From positions 169,722-233,721 of the forward strand of contig JAHUUI010000001.1 in the NCBI GenBank assembly GCA_019218315.1: a DNA stretch of 64,000 bases. Reading direction: 5' to 3'. The first letter of the stretch is position 1, and every line of letters starts with the position of its first letter. Source of the stretch: Cardiobacteriaceae bacterium TAE3-ERU3. GTDB lineage: Bacteria > Pseudomonadota > Gammaproteobacteria > Cardiobacteriales > Cardiobacteriaceae. The notes beneath the pieces are model-generated. The model worked only from the letters and a program-made list of their open reading frames with translations. It was not told where the DNA came from and searched no databases. Shown here one piece after another: positions 10,091 through 19,200 of this stretch. Position numbers and translations under genes: made by a program.

Positions 10091-10105
10091 GCAATAAATG
10101 TGCCA
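10091..10105 (-). promoter_or_regulatory. Sigma54 (RpoN) promoter of the minor pilin operon
   Basis: The minus strand reads TGGCAC-ATTTA-TTGC, which is the -24/-12 consensus with exact spacing (GG at -25/-24, GC at -13/-12). Transcription would start near 10079, giving a 5' leader of about 27 nt before the fimU GTG. RpoN control of type IV pilus genes is established for pilA in Pseudomonas and fimA in Dichelobacter; its use for the minor pilin operon here is inferred. An enhancer site for PilR was not identified. Confidence 0.68.
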
Positions 10106-10152
10106 AGCAATCAAGAGTACACGTCCGGCTCCATTTAAAATGGCTAATATTT

Positions 10153-10179
10153 TTGAAAGAAAATTTTCACTGCTACAAT
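10153..10179 (+). promoter_or_regulatory. Candidate mtnN promoter
   Basis: TTGAAA (10153-10158) and TACAAT (10174-10179) are separated by 15 bp, shorter than the ideal 17, and lie about 30 bp before the mtnN ATG. It is the best sigma70-like match in the 100 bp shared with the divergent fimU promoter. Confidence 0.35.
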
Positions 10180-10206
10180 ATAAAGTTTTGAAAACAATGG
10201 ATACCC

Positions 10207-10911
10207 ATGAAAAAACAAACATTTGCAGTTATTGCAGCCATGGAACAAGAAATCAAATTACTACAATCAACTCTTAAATGTACCAAAATCCATAATATTG
10301 CAGGCATAAACATACACGTTGGCGGTGTGGGAAGCAGAGAAGTACTTTTGATGCAATGTGGTATTGGTAAGGTCAATGCCGCAATTGGCACAACGCTACT
10401 GCTTGATCGCTTTGGTGTAAGTGCAATAATCAATACCGGTTCAGCTGGCGCACTAGCCGATCAACTCAATGTTGGCGATGTTGTGATTGCTGAGACCCTT
10501 TTGCATCATGATGTAGACGTGACAGCTTTTGGCTATGAAGCAGGACAAATGGCGCAAATGCCAGCACGCTATACCAGCGATACTGGCTTAGTTGCAGCTG
10601 CCATGGAAGCGGCGGTTAGCTTTCCGAGCGCAGCGATTAATCGCGGGCTAGTTGTCAGTGGTGATCAATTTGTTCATAGCCAAACCGAGAGAAGCAATAT
10701 CACGAACATATTTCCAGACGCAATGGCTGTTGAAATGGAAGCAGCTGCGATTGCACAAGTTTGCTATCGCTTTGAGGTGCCGTTTGTGGTCATTCGCGCC
10801 ATTTCAGATAAAGCCAATGGTGAAGCAGAGACCTCTTTTGATCAGTTTCTAGCTACGGCGGCCAATCATTCAGCACAGATGGTACAAAGCTTACTGAAAA
10901 ATATTCCTTAA
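10207..10911 (+). CDS. mtnN: 5'-methylthioadenosine/S-adenosylhomocysteine nucleosidase
   Basis: Cytosolic enzyme that hydrolyses methylthioadenosine, S-adenosylhomocysteine and 5'-deoxyadenosine, releasing adenine. It serves methionine salvage and the activated methyl cycle. The protein is 234 aa, close to E. coli MtnN (232). Visible family features are AAMEQEIKLL (the second Glu, residue 15, aligns with the catalytic-base region), GIGKVNAAIGTT, NTGSAGAL, GDQFVHS, the ribose-binding AVEMEAAAIAQVC and the catalytic Asp in ISDKANGEA. It is transcribed alone, divergent from the pilin operon. Confidence 0.96.
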   Translation: MKKQTFAVIAAMEQEIKLLQSTLKCTKIHNIAGINIHVGGVGSREVLLMQCGIGKVNAAIGTTLLLDRFGVSAIINTGSAGALADQLNVGDVVIAETLLHHDVDVTAFGYEAGQMAQMPARYTSDTGLVAAAMEAAVSFPSAAINRGLVVSGDQFVHSQTERSNITNIFPDAMAVEMEAAAIAQVCYRFEVPFVVIRAISDKANGEAETSFDQFLATAANHSAQMVQSLLKNIP

Positions 10912-10922
10912 TATAGCCACAT

Positions 10923-10955
10923 AACCTTGGCTAGTGCTATAGCCTTGCCAAGGTT
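10923..10955 (+). terminator. Hairpin after mtnN
   Basis: AACCTTGGC (10923-10931) and GCCAAGGTT (10947-10955) form a perfect 9-bp stem with a 15-nt loop just after the mtnN stop. The tail TTCTCT is a weak U-tract. It could serve as terminator for mtnN. Confidence 0.5.
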
Positions 10956-11078
10956 TCTCTACTTAGTTCGAAAGAAAAGGCGTTACTTATGAACTTTATG
11001 AGATACCAGTTATTTACTCACATAATCAATTAGGTATTACCCCCCTTCATCCGTACTATCCTAGTCTTGCAATTTAAC

Positions 11079-12317
11079 CTAACTACCATCTTGAATATCC
11101 AACGCATAGTGCGGCAATGGGTAGCCAATATTCTTCTGATTTAGTGCATTTTTGGCTTGCTCAAGCAGCTCCATTTTCAGGAAAGGGTAGCGCCCAATCT
11201 CGTCTTCAGGCAACCATATCCGCATCCAAAATTGCAGAGCATTATTTTGTATTTCGTGTACAACAATCATTGGTGCCGGGCGTGCTAATACAGCATCGTG
11301 GCTTTCAACAACACCAAGCAAGATTTCACGCACCTGCGCGATATCAGCATGATACGGTGTCGCTATTTCAATATCGATACGCAAAGGCCCACCATGAGAT
11401 AGGTTGGTCACAACCGAGCCAGCCAAGTCTTTATTTGGTATCGAGACATACTCATTACTACGAGTACGGATGCGCGTTGTACGTAAAGTAAGGCCTTTTA
11501 CTCGCCCTTCATGGTCATTGGTTCGTATCCAATCTCCTATTTTAAATGGCCGGTCTATCAGCAATGTAATACCGCTGATAAAATTAGCAAGGATATCCTG
11601 CGCAGCAAAACCAACAGCCAAACCAAGGACCCCCAAGCCACCGAGAATAGGCAAAAGGTTTACTCCAAACTGCCTGAAGATTAGATAAATACCAACCAAA
11701 AGCAAAAGAATACGTACGATATTTTTCATTAACAAAGTCAGGCTTTCATCAAGCTCTCTACGCCGCGCTTGCACTCGAATGAAGTAATGCACGCTTGCCC
11801 AAGTAACAAGCAAGATCAGCAACAAAATGTAAGCACGCACAATTGCGCCTATATAGCCTTCAATAAAAGGCATAAAAGCCAATATCGTCACGGCACAAAC
11901 CATTAGCCACGTCAGCCGAACAAGAAGTTTTACCACTTGCTTGGCGACTTTACGTTTATCACGATCATTAATCACGCGCTTCATGACTGCATTCAAGCCA
12001 TGGCGAATAACCCAAAAGACGACTGAGTACACAAGTACCAGAATGACAGATGCAATCATAAAAGGCAGATAGGACCAAAAATGATCAATTAACGGCTGTA
12101 TCTGCTCGGACCATAAGCGGTTAAGCGTATCAATACCAAGGATCTGATCTACATCAGTAAAATCAATCTCTCTAACGACACTTTCGGCGCTGGTTGTGCT
12201 GTTATCCAAGTCAGCAGAGACTTCCTGCATTTGCACACCAGCATCAGTTGCACTACCGGGAGCGGCATCTACTTGATTATTTTCTGTGGATGCTTGAGGA
12301 ACCAAACTACCAGCCAT
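11079..12317 (-). CDS. Small-conductance mechanosensitive channel, MscS family
   Basis: Inner-membrane tension-gated channel that releases solutes on osmotic downshock, 412 aa. A 60-residue polar N-terminal region precedes about five membrane segments. The pore-lining helix and its sequel are clear in GGLGVLGLAVGFAAQDILAN followed by FISGITLLIDRPFKIGDWI, the MscS signature. The soluble beta domain carries GRVKGLTLRTTRIRT and SIPNKDL. It is longer than E. coli MscS (286 aa) because of the extra N-terminal part. The ATG at 12317 has AGGTAGG upstream. The DUF368 gene ends 45 bp before it on the same strand, so the two may be co-transcribed. Confidence 0.9.
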   Translation of the reverse strand: MAGSLVPQASTENNQVDAAPGSATDAGVQMQEVSADLDNSTTSAESVVREIDFTDVDQILGIDTLNRLWSEQIQPLIDHFWSYLPFMIASVILVLVYSVVFWVIRHGLNAVMKRVINDRDKRKVAKQVVKLLVRLTWLMVCAVTILAFMPFIEGYIGAIVRAYILLLILLVTWASVHYFIRVQARRRELDESLTLLMKNIVRILLLLVGIYLIFRQFGVNLLPILGGLGVLGLAVGFAAQDILANFISGITLLIDRPFKIGDWIRTNDHEGRVKGLTLRTTRIRTRSNEYVSIPNKDLAGSVVTNLSHGGPLRIDIEIATPYHADIAQVREILLGVVESHDAVLARPAPMIVVHEIQNNALQFWMRIWLPEDEIGRYPFLKMELLEQAKNALNQKNIGYPLPHYALDIQDGS

Positions 12318-12362
12318 AACCTACCTCTATCGTTTTTAATACCTTAATCTCTGATCTATTAT

Positions 12363-13244
12363 TCAGGATTCATGCTTCGCATTTCGGCCTAACCAGGTCA
12401 TCACCAAAACTAAAGCAATACCGGCACCAATCAAAAGTAAGCCTAGGCCGACATACTCAGATGCATCAGCCCACGGTGCAAGATGGGCACCATTCACTTG
12501 CCATGGCCAGATTTTATACAGCGAACCGGCGACGAACCCGGTAAGTAATGCCATCATCGCACCATAATAATGCGCAAACAGCCATTTGAGTACATGGGTA
12601 AAGGTCAGTAAGCCGACAACTGCACCAGCACCAGTCACAGCAAGAACAGCTAGATCAAATTCATGCACCGCAGCAAGCACCTGATGATAAGCACCCAACA
12701 GCAGTAGAATAAAAGCACCGGAAATACCAGGCAGAATCATGGCACAAATAGCCAATGCACCGGCAAAGAACATAAACCAGAGACCATGCGAACCTTGCAA
12801 GCCCGGAGCTATCGAAATCAGCACTGTGGCAATAATACCGATGATCAGCAATATATACGATGCGATATTCCAACGCGGCACTTCTCGCAATAGAATGACG
12901 ACGCTCGCAGCCACCAAGCCAAAGAAGAAACTGCCAATCAGCACCGGCTGGTTCTCAAGCAGATATTTCAGAATACCGGCCAAAGTGACGACGCTGGTCA
13001 AAATACCGGCAAATAACGTCACAAGAAATGTGCCATCAATCCTGCGCCATACACCTGCCATACCCTGCTCACGCCACACACGCAATAAATCAGGGCCGAT
13101 TGAGCCAAGTGCATTAATCAAGCGAGTATAGACGCCAGTAATAAACGCAATGGTACCACCCGAGACCCCCGGCACGACATCAGCCGCGCCCATCGCCATA
13201 CCTTTAAAGAAAACCATCGCATATGCCTGCCAATTTTTTATCAT
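12363..13244 (-). CDS. DUF368 family protein, PopT-type undecaprenyl-phosphate translocase
   Basis: Multi-pass inner-membrane protein, 293 aa. DUF368 proteins (PopT in Vibrio cholerae) were shown to recycle undecaprenyl phosphate, the lipid carrier of wall and glycan synthesis, across the membrane. The family repeat is visible twice: VVPGVSGGTIAFITGVY near residue 25 and LPGISGAFILLLLGAYH near the middle, consistent with inverted-repeat re-entrant loops. Eight or so hydrophobic segments follow. ATG 13244 is chosen over 13259 because AGGGA lies seven bases before it. The function is assigned from the family only. Confidence 0.85.
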   Translation of the reverse strand: MIKNWQAYAMVFFKGMAMGAADVVPGVSGGTIAFITGVYTRLINALGSIGPDLLRVWREQGMAGVWRRIDGTFLVTLFAGILTSVVTLAGILKYLLENQPVLIGSFFFGLVAASVVILLREVPRWNIASYILLIIGIIATVLISIAPGLQGSHGLWFMFFAGALAICAMILPGISGAFILLLLGAYHQVLAAVHEFDLAVLAVTGAGAVVGLLTFTHVLKWLFAHYYGAMMALLTGFVAGSLYKIWPWQVNGAHLAPWADASEYVGLGLLLIGAGIALVLVMTWLGRNAKHES

Positions 13245-13300
13245 GCTTTTTCCCTGCATTGATTGTGCTAAGATTCGGCATTTTAGACTAAAGCAAAATC

Positions 13301-13606
13301 ATGAGTGACTTTAATAATATTGAGCAGATAAATGGCGCAGAAATAATTGAAGAGCATCAATTTCCGCTCTATGAGTTAACTGGCCTTTTCCAGCGCTTAC
13401 GCGTTGCTGAAAAAGGCATCACAGTAGAAAGTATTGTTGTCAATCTGGCTGAAGCCAAAGGCAAGAGTGATGAAGAAATACTCAATCTCGTTGCCGCATC
13501 AGGCTACGTCAAGGAAGACAGCGACATCACCTTCCGCAGCTCAACCGGACACGGGTATTTTTATACTTATTTCAATTTTGTTGAATCCACAGAACATTCT
13601 GACTAA
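13301..13606 (+). CDS. Conserved-looking small acidic protein of unknown function
   Basis: A 101-aa protein not recognised from any family. It is rich in Glu and Asp, with no signal peptide or membrane segment. The stretch GLFQRLRVAEKGITVESIVVNLAEAKGKSDEEILNLVAASGY reads like a compact helical domain; the end (HGYFYTYFNF) is aromatic. It starts 56 bp from the divergent DUF368 gene. Codon use and regular amino-acid composition favour a real gene. No ribosome site stronger than AAAGC is seen before the ATG. Confidence 0.6.
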   Translation: MSDFNNIEQINGAEIIEEHQFPLYELTGLFQRLRVAEKGITVESIVVNLAEAKGKSDEEILNLVAASGYVKEDSDITFRSSTGHGYFYTYFNFVESTEHSD

Positions 13607-13632
13607 CACAAGCAGCAAGATAATCGTAGAGC

Positions 13633-13650
13633 GGCTACGACAACGTAGCC
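13633..13650. terminator. Hairpin downstream of the 101-aa gene
   Basis: GGCTACG (13633-13639) and CGTAGCC (13644-13650) form a perfect 7-bp stem with loop ACAA, extendable by two pairs with one bulge. No U-tract follows on either strand, so it may be a weak terminator or an mRNA-stabilising structure. Confidence 0.35.
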
Positions 13651-14205
13651 CGCCAAGCGGCCAGCAAGCATAAAGTACTCAAGGTATCCAAAGTACAACT
13701 CGCAGCGCTGTTAGCTCAGAAAATATACCTTAAAAATAGAGCTTTCCAAATTGAATTCAGTAACTGCGGTAGATGCCATCCACATGTTCTTTACCCCCTT
13801 GCGAGTACAAATGTACTTTGGATGAGTGCGGTCTGGACTCTTCTGAATTTGCTAAGTATGAACCACTATTACTCAAAACGCCCCAAATAAACGGCTGACG
13901 CTCGGCTATATGTATTCAGCAAAAACAAATCCACCTGTAAAAATCAGCAGGAGCTGACCTACTCCCAGTTCTCAAGAGACACATGCGGCTGGAGGAAACT
14001 TACAATACATATATTTTCATGCACGCAAAAATAATTACAGCATTTATTGCCATTTCCCGCCTCCCCTCCATATGCCACACCGCAATCTATACCATTACTG
14101 AACACCGCTACCACTAAATAAATAAAATACTTGTACATCACCCGTCAATTTTGTAAGCTGAGATAATATTAACTAATCACAACAAAAGAAGGATAGGACA
14201 TTTCA
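13651..14205. other. Gene-poor stretch before the TRAP receptor gene
   Basis: No convincing gene is seen. The plus strand stays open from 13630 to the stop at 13888 (86 codons) but has no start codon near its beginning and no recognisable protein. An 11-bp inverted repeat, ATCCAAAGTAC at 13686-13696 and its complement at 13813-13823, brackets part of it. The region may be a decayed gene or mobile-element remnant plus the promoter of the downstream gene, but this is not shown. Confidence 0.4.
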
Positions 14206-15276
14206 ATGAAAAGAAGACATCTCATCAAGGCTGGAGGAGCTAGCGCGCTGGCATTAGGGGCTGCTGGAGTCGCACATGCCGAAGAGAAAAAACAATACAA
14301 CTGGAAAATGGTCATGTCCTGGCCTAAAGGTTTTCCCGGTCTTGGCACTGGAGCACAATGGTTTGCCGATGAACTTCGCCGCGTTACTGATGGCCAAATT
14401 AATCTCACTATTTATGGTGGCGGGGAACTCGTTCCTGCACTGGAAGTGTTTAATGCCGTAAGCGATGGTACTGCTGAAATAGGCCATGGTGCTAGTTACT
14501 ACTGGAAAGGAACCGTTCCCGAGGCTGAACTGTTCTGCTCCGTACCATTCGGTATGATTCCAATTGAGCATACTGCTTGGTATAACAATGGGGGTGGTCG
14601 TGAATTACAGGCCGAGCTCTACAAGCCATTTGGTGTGATCCCGATGCTGGGAGGAAACAGTGATTCACAAATGGGTGGGTGGTTCAATAAAGAAATTAAT
14701 TCAATTGACGATTTCAAAGGCCTAAAAATCCGCATCCCAGGTATTGGCGGTGAAGTATTACAACGTGCTGGCGCTACCACTGTCACTATGCCGGGTAGCG
14801 AAATTTTTACTTCCATGCAAAATGGTGTCATTGATGCAGCTGACTGGGTTGGACCTTGGAATGACCTTGCCTTTGGTCTACACAAAACAGCAAAATACTA
14901 TTACGGTGGCTGGCATGAGCCAAGTGCTGGTATCGACTTACTCATCAATGAAAAAGCGTGGAATGAACTAACACCTGAATTACAAGCGCAAGTAGAAGCT
15001 GTAGCCCAAGCCATGAACCAAAACATGATCAGTGAATTCCGCATCAACAACGGCAAGTCACTTGATACACTGGTTAATGAAAATGGCGTAGAAGTACGCT
15101 ACTTCGATAAAGAAACGCTCAAGCATCTTCAGGACATCACAGATGAATACTTGGAAGAATACGCACAACAAAGTGATATCGCCAAACGCATCAAAGAGTC
15201 CTACCAAACATTTTTGAAACAGCAAATAGCCGTATCAAAAAACAACCAACAGATTCTGGACGCTCGTGCTGAATAG
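14206..15276 (+). CDS. TRAP transporter substrate-binding protein, DctP/TakP family
   Basis: Periplasmic receptor of a tripartite ATP-independent transporter, 356 aa. The N-terminus MKRRHLIKAGGASALALGAA with cleavage near AHA/EEK resembles a Tat signal (twin Arg, then hydrophobic core). The body has DctP-family features: FADELRRVTDGQINLTIYGGGEL, GLKIRIPGIGGEVLQRAG (the conserved Arg that binds a substrate carboxylate in this family) and ADWVGPWNDLAFGLHK. Similarity in style to TakP suggests a 2-oxo or other monocarboxylic acid ligand, but this is inference. AGGATAGGA precedes the ATG. No DctQ or DctM membrane subunit lies beside it, so the receptor is orphaned here. A strong terminator follows. 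Confidence 0.88.
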   Translation: MKRRHLIKAGGASALALGAAGVAHAEEKKQYNWKMVMSWPKGFPGLGTGAQWFADELRRVTDGQINLTIYGGGELVPALEVFNAVSDGTAEIGHGASYYWKGTVPEAELFCSVPFGMIPIEHTAWYNNGGGRELQAELYKPFGVIPMLGGNSDSQMGGWFNKEINSIDDFKGLKIRIPGIGGEVLQRAGATTVTMPGSEIFTSMQNGVIDAADWVGPWNDLAFGLHKTAKYYYGGWHEPSAGIDLLINEKAWNELTPELQAQVEAVAQAMNQNMISEFRINNGKSLDTLVNENGVEVRYFDKETLKHLQDITDEYLEEYAQQSDIAKRIKESYQTFLKQQIAVSKNNQQILDARAE

Positions 15277-15294
15277 CCCAGAACCTTTAAGATG

Positions 15295-15324
15295 AAAAGA
15301 AGCCGCATTTATGCGGCTTCTTTT
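15295..15324 (+). terminator. Intrinsic terminator of the TRAP receptor gene
   Basis: A 14-bp inverted repeat, AAAAGAAGCCGCAT and ATGCGGCTTCTTTT, separated by TT, lies 18 bp after the stop codon. The GC-rich core with flanking A and T runs makes it usable in both directions. Confidence 0.9.
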
Positions 15325-15351
15325 CTATCTTGCCCCAAAAACTAAGCAATA

Positions 15352-15385
15352 AAAAGCTCCACTAGTGTTTACTAGCGGAGCTTTT
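15352..15385 (-). terminator. Intrinsic terminator of the adhesin/tpgA operon
   Basis: AAAAGCTCC (15352-15360) pairs with GGAGCTTTT (15377-15385), and CTAGT/ACTAG extends the stem across one mismatch. On the minus strand the stem ends in GGAGCTTTTT, a U-tract suited to stop transcripts that have passed the OmpA-domain lipoprotein gene. Confidence 0.8.
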
Positions 15386-15458
15386 AGCGTTAATCACCTG
15401 ATAATAATTCTATATAAAATAACCTAAAGTGGTACCTCATATGGAAAATCAGGCATCA

Positions 15459-16235
15459 TCAACGGTTAATCTCAACTTCTACTCGACGGTTAGGCTGTAA
15501 ACAAGCGATCAGCTCATCACGGCTTCCTTGATCCGAGCATACTTTCACAGGATCAGCCTCACCCTTACCGACTGCTGAAATCAACGAAGCGTTTACACCA
15601 TGATTAACCAAATAGGCTTTGACCGTCTCAGCGCGCTGCTGAGATAGCTTCTGATTGTAAGCATCCGAACCAAGTCTATCCGTATAGCCATAAATATTCA
15701 CCGACTGAATACTTTTATCAGTCAGTGTATTTGCTAGCATTTCAAGCTCCGCACGCCCTTTGCTCAACAAATCAGCCATACTGCCACCATCAAATCTGAA
15801 CAATGCGTCAGCTGAAAGTGTCACATTTTGCTGAGGTGGGCAAGAATAGTCGGCATCTTCAAATGCAGGCTTCCAATAAAATTCACGAGCAATCAAGTTA
15901 TTGTCAAACAAAATTTTGTATTGACAGGTTTGCTCTGCGCCGTCTTTATTATGGAAATAGAATACATAATCCCATTCACGGACGCGGAAGCCCTCACCAA
16001 ATTGAGGACGCCCTATAAGTTGATAAATATCATCACGTGTCGCGCCACTACGAATAAGGCTGATACGATTCATATCACCATAAGTACCGCGGTCATTATC
16101 CAGCGTAATCGCTCTTCCAACTTCTGGCCAAACCAGTTCACCTTCCGGCTGACCAGCGCTATCTACGCTGGTCAAAGTGGAACAACCACCAAGTGCTATC
16201 ATCGCCAACCCTATGGCGGCTATTTTCATTTTCAT
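15459..16235 (-). CDS. tpgA: TpgA-like lipoprotein: SmpA/OmlA domain plus OmpA peptidoglycan-binding domain
   Basis: Outer-membrane lipoprotein of 258 aa. The lipobox ALGGC gives a lipidated Cys near residue 17. Next comes a SmpA/OmlA (BamE-like) domain (LIRSGATRDDIYQLIGRPQF, REWDYVFYF), then a C-terminal OmpA domain (VNIYGYTDRLGSDAYNQKLS, LSQQRAETVKAYL, NRRVEVEI) with the Asp and Arg that hold diaminopimelate. In Acinetobacter the same architecture, TpgA, is encoded after the trimeric autotransporter AtaA and anchors it to peptidoglycan. Here it starts 45 bp after a giant trimeric autotransporter on the same strand. ATG 16235 is preferred (AGGA six bases upstream) over ATG 16241 and TTG 16259. 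Confidence 0.85.
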   Translation of the reverse strand: MKMKIAAIGLAMIALGGCSTLTSVDSAGQPEGELVWPEVGRAITLDNDRGTYGDMNRISLIRSGATRDDIYQLIGRPQFGEGFRVREWDYVFYFHNKDGAEQTCQYKILFDNNLIAREFYWKPAFEDADYSCPPQQNVTLSADALFRFDGGSMADLLSKGRAELEMLANTLTDKSIQSVNIYGYTDRLGSDAYNQKLSQQRAETVKAYLVNHGVNASLISAVGKGEADPVKVCSDQGSRDELIACLQPNRRVEVEINR

Positions 16236-16280
16236 GTTCATTCCTATCTGAATATTCAAATTATTTGTTACTTGGCTTCA

Positions 16281-19200
16281 TTACCATTGGTAACCAACAC
16301 CAACACTTACACCCAGATCATTTCTGTTAGCGTTAGCTGTGCCTTTCAAGATCCATTTACCATTATCACTGATACTGGAAACCCCGATAGCGATCGCAGT
16401 CTCACCACGATAGGTACCCGCACTTGCTGAAATCATGCTCTTGCCTGGGAGGTACGCTTGTGGCAATCCTGCCGAAGCCATCGCAGAAGCAATACCGCCT
16501 CTAGCACGATCATCAACTTGATTGATATGGTTATTGATACCATTGGCTAAGTCATAGATTTGCCCACCATTCACAGCGTCTCGACTATTTGGAGCAATAA
16601 GCCCGTTAGCTACACCAGTAATACGCTGATTGCCAGCATTAATGCCATTTTTGGTTAAGCTTGGGCCATTATGGATAGAAACGCCTTCATTATTAACCAC
16701 AGTATCACCGGCTTTTACGCTATCTACCTCGAGGTTATTAGCAAGTTTGATCTTGATCGTACTACCAGAAACTTGGGTCTGGATATTTTTATCCGCACCT
16801 TTAATTTGGACGGTAGAACCAAGCTGAGCATTATGAGTCGAGCCTGTATCGCCACTAAAGTTAAGACCTTCATTGACCTTACTGATACTTGCATTCAAGC
16901 GTTGGTTTGTTTCGTACAACTGGCTGCCATTAACTGCATCTGTGCTGCCTGCCGCTACGTTACCACGAGCCACATTGGTGATTTTCTCACCACCGGCATC
17001 AAAGCCTTTAGCTGTTACTTTACCCTTAAATTCCGGAGCATCTGCGAGTAATATCTCAATATTGCCTTGATCATCTGCTTCTGTGCGAATATTACTGCTT
17101 GAAGCCTTTTCACCATCAGCTAAGCTTCCCTTGATGGTGACTTTATCACCAAGCTTACGGTTAAACTCGCCTTTATTACCGGCGAAGTCCATACCTTTAT
17201 TTAAGGTAGTTGTATTATTAGCAATGTTACCTGCGTTAGTGGTTACACGCTCGTTAGTTTCATGCAACTGACTGCCATTGACCGCATCTGTACTTGAAGA
17301 TGAAATATCTCCATCTTCCAGATTGGTAATCTTACCACCAGAGGAAGAAGTCCCACTAGAGATTTGGACACCACCGATATTGGCACTGTTAAATGTAACA
17401 TCGTCTTTTATTTTCACAGTGTAGATAGTATGGCCATCACTTGCAGTAGTAGTATCAGGAGTAACAGTGATGTTTCCCTCTCCCTTCACTTCCGTTTTAG
17501 CTGCCGCCGCACTCGTTTTTACTGCAGCAATTGCATCATTAATGTTACTTTCACCAGTACCACCAATATCAGTATTTTCGTATTCACCGGTTAGTGGATT
17601 ATACGTAGTACTACCACCAATGATATTTTGAACGCCTACACCTTGAGCGTGGAGCTGGCTACCATTGATCGCATCCGTACTTGTAGCTGACACCTCGCCG
17701 TTTTTGACATTAGTAATCGTTACAGGGCTTGCACCTGCACCACCCAAGGTTATCTTGTCTTTAGCATCACTATCATAAGCAACAACGTTATCAGCCTGAA
17801 TAGTAATCTCTGTACCATTTTGGATCAACTTGATGTTGTCCCCAGCGATGTACTTAACTTCAGCATCTGGGCCGACTTTAGTTGAGGCATTGCCTTCAAC
17901 TTTACCGGTACCAGTACTACCGGTATTTAGCTTCCAGCCTTTATTTACAGTCGTATTTACATCTTCAAGCTTATTAGCTACTGCTTTTAGCTGGGCTACG
18001 TTAACTGCATCAGTATCGTCTGAACCTGCGGCCAAGCCAGTAATTTGACGTGTCTTCCACTGAGTCTTATCTGAACTAGAAGTATCACCAACAGAAACTG
18101 CGGCCAACTCACCTTTTACAGTATCAACAATAGCCTGCTTATCACCATCAGTTGCAGTACCAAGAGCATATACTTGATTGATCGCAGAGCTGGCATTAGA
18201 TACTACAGCTGATATATCAGTTACGCTCAATGCTGCACGATTCACCACAGATTCAGCACCAAGTGCTATAGCACCGGTAAGTGCTTTATCATCCTTATCT
18301 TTAGTAATCTTCGCATTATCACCTAGCAAAACACCTTTGGTTGTGCCTTCGGCTACAGTGACATTTGAACCAATGATTTGGTTATTACTGATATTTTTGC
18401 CAATGAGGTTTGCATCTTTATCCTGGAAGCCCAAGACGACGTTGCGCTTCGCGTCGCTGCGGTCTTCAGCATCCCCGGCCAGCTCATTATAGTTACCCAT
18501 AATGATGTTCTCTTCGCCATTGGTTACCTTGTTGAAGCTACCAAAGTTCATCAAGTGCTGAACATTTTTTAGCTGGTTACGATAACCATCAATCGATACA
18601 TACTGGCTGGCACTATTTGCCCCCCCTTTCAAAGCATTATCGATACCCTGAACGTTAGAATAGTACGCGTAATCTACTTCGTTCCCCCCACCAAAGATAC
18701 CTACTGAGCCTAGCTCCGGCTTTTTACCGTTAGTGTCACGTTTATTGAGGATTTCATTTAGTTTGTTAGGGTCTGTAATATTACCAAATGTCGGTATATC
18801 GTTTAATACAAGCTCTTTACGAGAGTTAGAAATTTTGTTACCGGCCCCCATGATCAAAGCACCATTACTGTGCTCAATTACGTTAGCCGTACCGGTTATA
18901 GCATTAGCTACACCATCATACAAAACACCGTCACCTGAATCACCATCAGCAATGATACTGTTCAAGCTACCATTGATGGTCGATGCAAATCCCTGAGTTT
19001 GCAAGCCTCCACTAATGGTTTTTTTAGCATCACTAACAATGGTTGAGTACGATCCGGTGATCGTTGAGAAGTGCGCAGCCGCAAATGCATCGGCGCCAAC
19101 AGAGGTCACACCTCTGCGGTTCGCACCTTTAGTCTGGTTATTGACCGATTTAGCACCAATATCAACAGTACTTTCATTGGCATAGGTATCTTTACCAATC

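Noticed and set aside
13686-13823. 11-bp inverted repeat considered as insertion sequence ends
   Set aside because: Only 138 bp long with no transposase and no flanking target duplication seen.
13630-13890. 86-codon plus-strand open frame
   Set aside because: No start codon near the beginning and no recognisable protein; kept only as a note on the gene-poor stretch.
13959-14141. 60-aa minus-strand frame with six cysteines
   Set aside because: No family match, no convincing ribosome site, and low-complexity AT-rich context; cannot be told from chance.
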